NCBI GenBank assembly: GCA_028386065.3 | Contig: JAKUCV010005580.1 | Coordinates: 16,216 to 80,215 of the forward strand | DNA: 64,000 nucleotides | Source of the DNA: Turnera subulata | Lineage: Eukaryota; Streptophyta; Magnoliopsida; Malpighiales; Passifloraceae | Reading direction: 5' to 3' | Part shown: one piece after another, positions 54,694 to 64,000 of the stretch | How the letters are laid out: every line of letters begins with the position of its first letter | Numbering within the stretch: the first letter of the stretch is position 1 | The notes under the pieces: generated by a model | What the model saw: only the letters and a program-made list of their open reading frames with translations | Databases searched by the model: none | Told to the model about the DNA's origin: nothing | Translations under genes and position numbers: made by a program

Positions 54694-57243
54694 TTGAATT
54701 ACAACTCGTCCACCAACTATAGTAGAGAGATGGTTGCCCGTAATAGCCAACCCACCTCCCCCATGTCCGCAGGCCGGCTTTCTCGCCCGGCGCTGCCTGT
54801 ACCTCGACCCTTCCAGTTTCCCCCATCGATTAGCCCTACCATACAATCCCGTTCAACTACCCCCCACCCCACTCATCACCCTCTCATCACTCACACTACT
54901 TTGCAACCTTTACAACACCGTCATCCTAACCAAGCACCTCTTTTCTTCTCTAATGGGGTAGGAAATCAGTTCTATCTGCATTGGAGAATGACCAGCTTTT
55001 AAGCCTCTATATCGAGAATATCGCGACCGCATGGACAATATCTAATATCTTATCAGCTCTGTCCAGTTTTGGCGAAATCATAGATGTATACATCCCCGGA
55101 AGAAGCTTTAAAGGTGGCAGAAGATACGTCTTTGTTAGATTCTAGAAAGTGCACTTACAGCAACGAATCGTGGAAGCAATCTCTTTAGTGGCAGTTGCTT
55201 GTGGCACCCTTCGCGCCGCCCTGGCAAAAAATCGCACAAGAAAAAACCCTGCTCCACCAAGGGTCAATCCGTCTGCTCAAGCCTATGGAGTCTCCACTAG
55301 CAAATCCTTTGCTCAGGCAGTCAAAGATCCCGATATTACCACAAAGGACAAAGGTAAAGGCCTCTCTAATATCGTCTTTTACCCTCCGGAGGAGACCTCA
55401 AAGTGGCTATCCCGCTGTATCTTTGGTGTTTTGCTTAAACCAATGGAGAGATCAGAACTTCAAAGAGTCTTCCTTTCTAAGGGTCTCAAAGAGTTCACTG
55501 CCAGCGAGATTGGTAGCGAATCAATCCCCGGAAGAAGCTTTAAAGGTGGTAGAAGATACGGCTTTGTTAGATTCTAGAAAGGGCACTTACAGCAGCGAAT
55601 CGTGGAAGCAATCTCTTCAGTGGCAGTTGCTTGGGGCACCCTTCGTGCCGCCCTGGCAAAAAATCGCACAAGAAAAAACCCTGCTCCACCAAGGGTCTGC
55701 TCAGGCCTATGAAGTCTCCACTGGCAAATCCTTTGCTCAGGCAGTCAAAGACCCCGATATTACCACAAAGGACAAAGGTAAAGGCGTCTCTAATATCGTT
55801 TTTTACCCTCCGGAGGAGACCTCGAAGTGGCTATCCCGTTGTATCTTTGGTGTTTTGCTTAAACCAATGGAGAGATCAGATCTTCAAAGAGTCTTCCTTT
55901 CTAAGGGTCTCAAAGAGTTCACTGTCAGCGAGATTGGTGGGGAATCAGTCCTTATTCATGCACCGTCAGTGGAAATTCGAGAACAGTTTTTATCTCATCT
56001 ACCGATTTGGATCGATGACTTCTTTCAGCTGTGTCATACTCGAAAGCAAGAGGGATGCGCTCGTAATAGAAAATGCTGGATTAAACTGCAAGGTGTCCCC
56101 TTACAGGTGTGGTGCCATGAATTCTTTGTCAGTATTTGCAATAGATTAGGTGCTTTGCTTAAGTTAGCAGACATCACAGAATTGAGGATGAACTTAGAAT
56201 TTGCCTTTGTGCATGTTCTAACAACTATCAAGGAACCAATTTTGTGGGAGTCATCCGTTGAAATCAATGGCCAGAAAAGCTCAGTCATTTGCTCTGAAAT
56301 CCCAGAATCCACTATTCCAAATGTGGACGCCTCCTTCAACAATCAGTCAATGATCAGATTTCACTTAAGCAAGACCTCGCCGCCACCAGTCCTAGGGCCA
56401 AGAATAGCAGAGCTGATGACGAAGAAGTCCAAGCGTCACACCCCAATGGGTCGCACCCATTCAACCTCATGGGGATAATACAAAACTTTAATGCTCCAGC
56501 CATCCCCCAGGAACAGTCATGCAACAAAGGAATTATCTATTTCCAAGAGCAAGAGCCACGTGAGTAGTCGATGCAGAGTGAGTGGGAATTCAAAAGCCAT
56601 CTCATACAGGGTACCTCACGGTTCAAAAAACGGCGCCCTGTCCTCTTCTTTCAAAGTGTTCTCGTCAAACGAAGAGCCTGGAAGATTTTATTCCTCTGAA
56701 GTCAGCGAATGCTCCAACAACAACAAACAGGTGGGACCTAATGATAGACTGATTGATGAAGGTTCTAGACATATCCTCCCTCTCTCTGCCAGTCATCAGG
56801 GCCCTCTCTTTGTGCTTGTCATTGGGGGTCTCATTACCCCTAGCACACTTCCAGTCAGCCCACGTAGTATTAATTCCTCCAACCAAGGCCTTTCAAGTCT
56901 CATTGAGCAAAAGATCATGCTAGCCCTACGGACAAGGAAAATCACAAAGCAGATAAAGTTTAAAACTTTCAACAGACTCACTAGTAGTATTATTTCAACT
57001 GACTCCCTTGATGATTCTGGAATTAGGCAGGTGAATAGAAGGCCATTATCTCAAGATTGGGAGAAGGAGTCCCAAGCGGAAGCAGTGTTGCTTGACTTCG
57101 ATGCCGAGGCTGAGCCCACATTGCAGGTGGGTAACTGCCTTGGGTGGGATAATCAGAATAACGGAGATGAAGTTAGAGAAGCAATCCGATATCTGATTGT
57201 CAGAGAAGGGGAAGAGTGGAGCAAGTGTCAGGATGGTCAGTGA
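54694..57243 (+). pseudogene. LINE ORF1 remnant with a 432-bp tandem duplication
   Basis: A Pro/Ser/Thr-rich N-terminus (54694-55000) leads to an RRM (DVYIPGRSFKGGRRYVFVRF). Then FAQAVKDPDITTKDKGKG and the DUF4283-like block (CWIKLQGVPLQVWCHEFF near 56070) follow. The segment from the RRM end to GLKEFT occurs twice because of a tandem duplication at 55092-55955. The C-terminus (SSLIEQKIMLALRTRKI, DFDAEAEPTLQVGNCLGW, REGEEWSKCQDGQ) is clean at 56491-57243. Stops occur near 55000, 55144, 55577 and 56478. Confidence 0.83.
55092..55955. repeat. 432-bp tandem duplication within LINE ORF1
   Basis: Copies begin at 55092 and 55524, both with ATCCCCGGAAGAAGCTTTAA. The offset is exactly 432 bp (144 codons), so it was in frame when formed. 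The second copy then lost 8 bp near 55697 (agggtcaatccgtctgctc against agggtctgctc), which shifts the frame. Confidence 0.9.
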
Positions 57244-57282
57244 TCACTCTTGTCAAGTGTTTGTGGGTGTTGTAGTTTTAAT

Positions 57283-57640
57283 ATGTTTAGTCTAATCTCT
57301 TGGAACATCAGGGGTCTCGGGTCGCTTTTTAAAAACAAACACCTGAGAGAATTGATTAATAATAATGACGCTAAAATAGTGTTCTTGTGTGAGACTAAGT
57401 TCCAAAACATCGACTTGCACTTCTGTTCAAGAATTTGGAATATTGCCTCTCTAGAATTTAGGGCAGTAGACGCAAATGGATCTTCGGGTGGGCTACTTCT
57501 CCTTTGGGATGGGCAGCATTTCAAGATTGATCAATGTCGGGTAAACAAAAATTGGATCCTAGTGGATGGTTTTTTTGAGAACATGAATGATAAGATGAGC
57601 ATTTGTTGCGTTTATGGTAGTGACAGAGTTGAGGAGCGGC
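57283..57640 (+). pseudogene. LINE ORF2 endonuclease fragment
   Basis: From ATG 57283: MFSLISWNIRGLGSLF, FLCETKFQ, SSGGLLLLWDGQHF, then MSICCVYGSDRVEER, after which the frame enters unrelated sequence. Only the first third of the AP endonuclease is left. Confidence 0.88.
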
Positions 57641-57644
57641 TATT

Positions 57645-57937
57645 CTCGATTGTACAGTCCCATACCCGTATCATTATAAAATCGCTTCAACTGTGCAGTC
57701 CCATCCCTATACAGTCTCAGGATCTCTCCTATTTCGGTGTGGATTCGGTTCATTCGTGTGTTCCTCCGTCTAGAAGCCTGCCAGAAGCCACTCTTTGTCC
57801 ATGCTCATCCCGGCACTGGCGTACACTTCCTGCCCTCATAGACCCCGAATGTCACAGGCCCACCAGCTTTCGCTAGGTTCGTCCCCGAGCCCTGCACCAT
57901 ACTAGAGGAGTCCTGGAGCTCCGTTACCAACTGTAAC
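57645..57937 (-). mobile_element. Ty3/gypsy leader fragment (PBS and gag start relic)
   Basis: On the minus strand an LTR-end-like ..GACGTTACA is followed by GTTGGTAACGGAGCTCC, resembling a mutated initiator-Met primer site. Leader and gag-like sequence with stops follow to about 57645. It separates the truncated LINE from the start of the duplicated block at 57940. Confidence 0.45.
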
Positions 57938-59193
57938 GTCCTGTTGTTTCATTCCTTATATTTTTAATCTTCGATTCGTTTATCGTCAATAACTTTTAGA
58001 AAGTCATACAATATAAGAAAAAATACTAACTACTAACAACTCATTCAAATTTGGTGCTTGAAATTTTAGTCTAATCAAACTGAATAGTTAAAAAATTAAT
58101 TATGTTGTATTTATAGTGAAAAATTAAAAAAAAAATTCCAACGGAATTGCTCAATGCTCCAAAGGCATAGTATTATAATTTTAAAAATTTTTACGCAAAA
58201 ATTTTCCTCTTGATTTATCAGTGCAAATTGTCTCATCATTACTGTCAAATAAAAAAATGTAGCTGTGATTGGAGTTTCCTTTGGATTGGAAAAGTGGAGA
58301 CGGATAATCATATGTTATTTTTATTTTGTATATTTTTCATGTGGAAATTCTTTTACGACGTTGTTTCTAATTCTTGTTGCTCTAATTCAGTTTTTCTGCC
58401 ATCCATTAATTACAGTTTGCTCTTCATGAAAATTTTACTTTTATTTGGTGGAAATGAAAATTTTATTTTGCTTTGTGTTATCCCAGTGCCTACATGTTTG
58501 GATAAATGGGCATCCTCTAAGTGGAGTAGAAGGTTTGTGGTGTACAGTTATCTTGTTTCTCGGAAGCTTTAATTTCTTATTTTCTGTGTAGTGGATTGAA
58601 GAATAAAAATCTGAACAACGAATTATGAAATCACTTGAGAAAAATTAGTAAGGAATGATGAGTAGGATTGAATTTGAATGGGAGGGCTTCAAAAGGTTAA
58701 CTGGCGAAAGATCAAGGGAGAAAATTAAGGAGATATAAACGTAGAGGATAAAAATAAAGGAGAGATTATAGTAATACTATTATTTTTGGGTAATACACAA
58801 TTGTTTTGTTAATATTATAGTATTACTGATTTCAAGTGAAGCGCTAAAGAAGTGATTAAAGTGTTGTTGAAATTACTGCGTAATCGGTCCTGCATTGATT
58901 GAATTGGGAGTAAGATGAAATGAAGACTGATTGAAATAAAAAGACCAATCAATTTCCCTACCCTACAGGAATTTGGGAAAGTTAACTATTGATATGTATC
59001 TCAGTTAAACTATTTTCCATTAGTGTTGAAGTGAAAATCCTAGAGGAGGGATTATCAGTAGGGGACTTTGCACAAATTATTGAATCACAATACTTAATTA
59101 ACCTCCATTATCAGTGGGAGTGGATTAGCATAGCTTGCCAGAAATGAATGGAGGCATGGAATATGGGGCATGCAGGGTTGACGTACATATGCC

Positions 59194-59200
59194 TATAAAT
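59194..59200 (+). promoter_or_regulatory. TATA box of peptide gene copy 2
   Basis: TATAAAT in the same phrase as copy 1 (catatgcctataaattatgggtc), 111 bp upstream of the ATG. Confidence 0.65.
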
Positions 59201-59310
59201 TATGGGTCTAGGATTCAGGCTGAAAACACACAGAGTTGTTGAGCTGGGGATTACTAACAAATGGAGATTACATACAACAGTATTGATTGTTGATTGGAGA
59301 GGAGAGGAGG

Positions 59311-59875
59311 ATGAGGAGTTTAGAGATGAGAAAGAAAGAAATGAGTAGGGGATTGATAGGGGTGATGATGATAAGTTTGATGTTTGTGTTGCAGGTATCA
59401 GGGCAAGCAAATCCTGCCACACCCATACAGGCAGCAACAATCCCCCCGGTAACATTACCTCAAGCTCCCCCACAACAAATTTTACCACCTCCGGATAATG
59501 GAGCAATAACCCAACGTCAACCTCAACCTCAACCTCAACTCCAACCCCAACCCCATCCCACCTTGCCTCCACCAGATAATGGACTCCTACCCCAGTAGCC
59601 CATTCAACCCGAATTGCCTTTGCCTATCGGGATCCCCGGCGGCAATCCTTTCAAGTTGGCAGCATGCTTTAAGCAGTGTAGACCTCAATGCAGAATGGGA
59701 GTTGGTGTGGGTGGTGGTGCTGCTGGTCGTGGTCGTGGTCGTGCAGGCTTTGGGCGAATGACTTGTTTGCCTGGTTGCATGCTCAAATGCATGGTCCGAC
59801 CTTCTCCCCTCTCACTCCATGACATTGAATGCACCCAAAACTGTGCAGACTCCAAGTTCCCCAATTTTTTCCAAG
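59311..59875 (+). pseudogene. Secreted Pro-rich/Cys-rich peptide gene, copy 2, disabled
   Basis: Starts at ATG 59311 with the same signal peptide (GLIGVMMISLMFVLQVSGQA), a longer proline/glutamine linker (TLPQAPPQ, QPQPQPQLQPQPHP) and the Cys module CFKQCRPQC, CLPGCMLKC, CTQNCADSKF. An in-frame TAG at 59596-59598 interrupts it just before PIQPELPLPIG; copy 1 has TTG (Leu) there. The frame is otherwise open to the splice site at 59875, followed by GTCATT instead of GTACGT. Exon 2 with the last CX3C pair is missing. Without the TAG the protein would lack its C-terminus. The sister copy has different lesions, so both appear non-functional or make short peptides. Confidence 0.78.
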
Positions 59876-60317
59876 GTCATTTGGCCTCCCAGTTTGTCCC
59901 TCACTTTAATTTTGGCCCCCTAGTTATTAAACTAGTGATTTTGTACAGTAATTTGTCATCATCTCTTAGTTTTGGCCCCTGAATCAGTTCACCAATTATA
60001 TAATGACACATGTCATGATTTTAGTAAAAGAAAGAAACCAATACACTCACCCACACCCAAGCAAATAAAATTAATATTGATCCCAGAAAGAAATATTGTT
60101 TGGTTATATTACATAATACATACAAAGTATAAAAAAGATTAGTAGATTAAGAAGCAATATCTTCCCGGAACCCAAAAACAAGAACGACTTACTAATAAAA
60201 GCATAATGCCAATTAAGAGTAGAGAAAGACTTTTTCAATACCTTTTCTTTGTAGGTGGGATGAATTCAATCATCTATAGAGGCTTGATTAATATTGCTCC
60301 ACATCTTGTTTTGTCAA
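59876..60317. other. Unassigned sequence after the duplication breakpoint
   Basis: Contains repeated phrases tttggccccc / ttttggcccctg (about 59912-59980) of a kind seen in transposon ends, but no boundaries. No gene. Confidence 0.35.
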
Positions 60318-61752
60318 AAACTTGAACGCTAATCTGCAAGTGCATAGATAGTTGTAGCAATCAAGGTCGTCCTCTGAGACCAGGTTAATTACTAATCGCT
60401 TAATAACTTGTGATCGTCTAAGCAAATAAAGATTGGTTTTTGAGTAAGAAAGTAAATAACTGAAATAATAAAAGATGGATTCCCAATATTCAAAAGTTGT
60501 CTAGGACTTTGGGGGCTCACTTGCCTATTCTTGACGCTTCACTTTAAAATCATGCACAGATAGATCATGCAGCTAGCATGCATAAGCAGACTATGCAACT
60601 ATAAATTGACCTTGCTCCTGAATTTCCTGAGTTCATTGAAAGATGAGTTGAATAATGCAGAATAAATAACCCACTCTCGTGGCGAGACTTAAACCCTACT
60701 TAGCTATTTCAACTTCGTGTTCACTAGCGAAGAAATAACTAAGGTATTAATGCACAGTCAACCTAAGCAAATATTCTTCACTAGAAGGTCATCCTTCCTC
60801 AAGGCAAGTTTCTAGTGTTCAACCTATGCAATTCCAGTAGTCAATTGACGTTGTCACTTAACAATCTTCTACCTAGAATTTATACTATCTAATGGCCAGT
60901 TAAATAGCATAGTTAAGTGCCTTAGGAATGAATCAATGAACAATAGAATATTCAGGAATTAGAATCAATTTATTAAAACATATGCATCATAGAATAGACA
61001 AGCTACCTCCCCTAATTCCTAGACTTTAAAGACTTAGCTCAACATAGCAAGAGAGAAGAAAATACTCATGAATTTCATTACAGGCGTTGAACAAGTAGTT
61101 ACAAGAATCAAACTTGAAGACAAACTTGAACTAAGCTCATAAGCTGAATTTCCTTCCTCTTCCTTGAAGAACTGATGAAGAACTCCTCTTGAATTTGAGA
61201 GAGAATGGAAGAATGAGAGAATGAGAGAGTGTGAAGTGTGTCCTTTCATCATAGAATGCCTAGGTATTTATAGGCTAGGAAAGGATGGTTAGGATTTCTC
61301 TCTTTCGAATTCAAAACTAGGATCTAATCTAATTAAATTCAAAAACAAACCTTTTGAATTTAATTACATGGATAAATAACAAATAAATAATCCTAATTCA
61401 AATTCAAACAATATCTTCAAAATATCTTTGGAAGATAATCTTGGATAATGGAAATGTGAACTTCTGCACAGCTGAAAATGCTCCGCATAGGCAGGATGCG
61501 CATAAGAGGATAAATCCACATATTATCTTCAAATCTTATCCAGGATAATTATTCATCTAATCTCCATCTTCTAGAATCTATCCAAATCTTTCAAATCCTT
61601 TCAATTTAAACCTGAAATCATCAAAAGCTAAAGGAAGAGTTTATTAAATCAAAACTAAATGAAAAACTAACTAAATAAATAATAATTTAATAAAACAAAG
61701 CCCAAATCTATAAACTAAAGGCCCAAAATGTGTGTATAATTCATAGACATCA
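60318..61752 (-). mobile_element. Probable Ty3/gypsy 3' LTR (Tat/Athila-like)
   Basis: On the minus strand a polypurine-like AAGTTTGGGGGTGT (61753-61766) precedes TGATGTCTATGAATTATAC, the presumed LTR start. A minus-strand TATA box CCTATAAATACC lies near 61264-61275. The other end near 60318 is approximate and no TSD was found. Confidence 0.5.
61264..61275 (-). promoter_or_regulatory. LTR TATA box
   Basis: Minus strand CCTATAAATACC within gcctaggtatttataggctagg. Confidence 0.5.
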
Positions 61753-63120
61753 ACACCCCCAAACTTGAATCTTTGCTTGTCCCTAAGCAAAAATCATTGA
61801 AAATTAAGGACAAGGGTGAAAAGCCTCACTTCTTAAGTCAACTGAAACTGAAAATAGAAATGCACAGGATAGTCGTGCAAGTAGTAAAAGGGGTGCCAGC
61901 CCAACCTATTCCTCAAATCAGAAACATGTCAGTCCCAAAATCTAACGATGCATAACCAGATAGATCATATTCCGCCTACTAACACCTGAAAAGATTATTT
62001 TGAGTTTTTTAAATAGAAAAACAAATCTCATAAGCAAAATCACTTTTCCAATCTCCACTAATAAATAGGACACTTTTCAAATAGGATCAAAAGGACTTTG
62101 CGTCCGATTGTAATGGGGCTAGGTTAGGGCTAAAAAGAAAATGAAAAAGGCTAAACAAAAATGTCACTCAAGAAAAATTCATCATATCAGTGTATATGCT
62201 GGTAAACATCTTCAGGGATTGGCTCAAACTGCATAAGGAGGTTGTGCTCTGTTTATTAGGATAGGATGCATAGGGAAGTTATGCTGAGGTTTCTTCTTTT
62301 TGTTTGTTTGTTTTTTTTTTGAGTTTTTTTTTTTGTGAAAACCCTTTTTGGGGAGTGGGTTTTCATTTTGTTGCTTTTTTTCTTTTCATTTTCAGCTAAA
62401 CTTCCCAAACTACCTTCATCTTTAAATGTCCATCCTAAAGCACAATAGACGGAAAATCATATAAGCGCGTTGTGCTTTGTGAGCCGATCGCCAGAAAAAA
62501 TTTGACTAAAAAAATAATGAATTTTCTCAAAGTGACAAAAAGGGTTAGTTTAAAAAAAAAAATAAACGATAGCCAAGGTGGGCTCAATGGGCGTAAGGTA
62601 GCTGTGCGGGGTATGAAAGAAATATTGGCTATCGTGAAAAGGCCCAAAAATTTTTGACAATGGAAAAATAAAATAAAGGTTAGTAAGTGTTTATAGAAAA
62701 GTGAAGTAGGTGAAAGAAAGAAGTGCCTTTATCACATCCGTTTATCAAATGTCCTATGCCAAAGTTCGCCTTGATTGGTCCAGTGATTCTGTTCTAAGAT
62801 TAAAGATAACGTCAAAAAGAGTTAGAAAAGCAGAGTTGTAATAGGCAGAACTAATCATATGGCTACGCGTTATTAAAGTTGTTTCCAACATGTATAAGGC
62901 AAAGGATGAGAAACAAATTAAGTTGGCACAGTTTGTTATTTTTTTTCAAAGTGACATATCCTGGCGCATCCATACTTCCTATTGTCAGCAAAATTCAAGA
63001 AGTGAGAAAGTAAAAGCCAAAAACTAAAGTTAGGGCCTAAATTATTTGAAAATAAAAATGAAAATAAAAATGAAAAATGAAAAATTAAAATGAGGAAATT
63101 AGGATTAACATGCACCCCCA
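61753..63120 (-). mobile_element. Ty3/gypsy 3' noncoding segment
   Basis: The minus-strand phrases TTGCTTAGGGACAAGCAAAG...AAGTTTGGGGGTG (about 61754-61790) and AGTGAGGACACTGTCC...AAGTTTGGGGGTGCATG (about 63108-63150) belong to the noncoding region before the 3' LTR in Tat/Athila-class elements. No coding domain is preserved between them; frames here are short and A-rich. Confidence 0.5.
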
Positions 63121-63224
63121 AACTTATTTTGGACAGTGTCCTCACTGACCAAGAATCTAAGAAATGAAAGCATAAAAATAAGATACGAAGAACCTGTTTG
63201 TGCCTACACAGTCTGGATGTGTAC

Positions 63225-64000
63225 TGCAAACGCCCCGAATTTCGTTAATTGACCTTTTCGGAATTTTCAAAATTTTCGGTATTTAATTCCAATTTTACCC
63301 TTGCAAAATTTTCGGTATTCAGGTTAAGGAAATTAATTTATTTTCCTTGGGAATATAAATTTTCAAGTCGAAATTTGTCCTTGGTTCGGGTTTTGTTGGA
63401 GTAAATGTGTTTCGGGGCTTGACGCGGAGTTTTTAGTAGTTTGGGTCGAAATTACGTCGTTTTGGGGAAAAGAAAAAAAAAACGTTGACTGGCCAGGGCG
63501 GGTTGACCGCGCCTAAGCCAAAACGAAACGACGTCGTTTTGGCCAGGCCGGCCAAACCCTAGCCCTCCTTCTTTTCTTTTTCCTTCTCTCTTTCTCCATT
63601 CCTTCTCTTCTCTTCCCTTTTCTCTCCCGGCCGCCTCCACGCTCCCATTCCCTCTCTTTCTTTTATGTCCATTTCTTTTCTCTTCTCTTCTTCCTTTCCG
63701 AATCACCATCCCTCTTGTCCCTCTCACAAAACCACACCCCATTAATTTCTTCCTCACCTCCTAGCATTTCCGCCCCGCTCGCCACTCAAAGCCGCCGCTG
63801 CTGCTGTTTGTAGAGGAGATCGAGATGAGGCCCAGGTGCTGTGCGCGACAAGTAGTTCTGCGGGTGGACGTAAGTCGCAGGCACCCCTCGTCGTTGCGTG
63901 GTGAGCCTCGCCGCCCTCTGTTGAATCTTCTCTTCTCTTTATTCTCTTTCTATGCTGATGACGGTGGGTATTGTGTTGTTTGTTTGTGATGGCGGCGGGC
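63225..64000 (+). mobile_element. Start of an LTR, Ty3/gypsy-like, runs off the window
   Basis: Begins TGCAAACGCCCCGAATTTCG, the style of plant gypsy (Tekay/Del-like) LTRs. It includes aaacgacgtcgtttt near 63527-63541 and a related tacgtcgtttt near 63456, then a CT-rich leader (63566-63770). The other end is outside the window, so element type and orientation are inferred. Frames on the minus strand here reflect the CT-rich composition. Confidence 0.5.

Larger units (their letters stand above)
54694..57640 (+). mobile_element. L1-like LINE, 3'-truncated, head-to-head with the previous LINE
   Basis: It carries an ORF1 remnant and the first 120 codons of an ORF2, then is cut in the endonuclease domain at about 57640 where gypsy-like sequence begins. 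The ORF2 start and ORF1 C-terminus closely resemble the LINE at 1-5.2 kb. Confidence 0.88.
57940..59875 (+). repeat. Segmental duplication, copy 2
   Basis: Aligns with 42477-45552 but lacks the hAT element, showing the empty site (ttttgggtaatacacaattg near 58785-58805). It ends at the exon 1/intron border of the peptide gene; exon 2 is not present downstream. Confidence 0.88.

Noticed and set aside
63452..63757. 101-codon Arg/Lys/Glu-rich minus-strand frame
   Set aside because: It is the complement of a CT-rich LTR leader, not a gene.

Overview
The window looks like nuclear DNA from a flowering plant, most likely a eudicot. It is AT-rich, its one convincing housekeeping-type gene is split by GT-AG introns, and nearly everything else is plant-type transposable elements: L1-like LINEs with an RRM/DUF4283 ORF1, Ty1/copia, Ty3/gypsy, hAT, Mutator-like, SINE and TRIM elements. 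I see no prokaryotic or organellar features, no tRNA or rRNA genes and no true CRISPR array. Families are named from motifs read by eye; no database was searched.

Layout. 1-5.2 kb: decayed plus-strand LINE. 5.9-9.8 kb: decayed Ty3/gypsy polyprotein. 10.1-10.7 kb: 5'-truncated LINE tail with target-site duplication (TSD). 11.3 kb: short hAT element. 11.9-16.7 kb: minus-strand LINE reverse transcriptase split by a 2.8-kb solo LTR. 17.4-23.5 kb: near-complete minus-strand LINE with an uninterrupted 1233-residue ORF2 and a perfect 14-bp TSD. 24.9-25.7 kb: Mutator-like MITE with long terminal inverted repeats. 26.1-27.7 kb: IST1-like ESCRT gene, the best host gene. 29.7-35.0 kb: gag-only copia element whose LTRs carry ordered arrays of the palindrome AACATCGATGTT. 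35.3-36.5 kb: LINE remnant. 37.8-39.7 kb: candidate solo LTR with three tandem hairpins upstream of its TATA box. 39.9-42.2 kb: SINE, LINE tail, microsatellites and a retroposon.

42.5-45.8 kb and 57.9-59.9 kb are two copies of a segmental duplication. Each carries a gene for a small secreted Pro-rich/Cys-rich peptide. Copy 1 has an in-frame stop, a 4-bp frameshift and an hAT insertion in its upstream region. Copy 2 has a different in-frame stop and has lost its second exon. Between them lie a copia RT/RNase H remnant, a hairpin/TRIM-like unit, a minus-strand LINE invaded by two copia elements, and a plus-strand LINE whose ORF1 carries a 432-bp tandem duplication. 60.3-64 kb: a minus-strand Ty3/gypsy 3' region and the start of another LTR.

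The window is mainly a record of nested insertion. Many insertions can be ordered from TSDs, empty sites in paralogous sequence and split reading frames. The most unusual structure is the paired-palindrome array in the U3 part of the copia LTRs.
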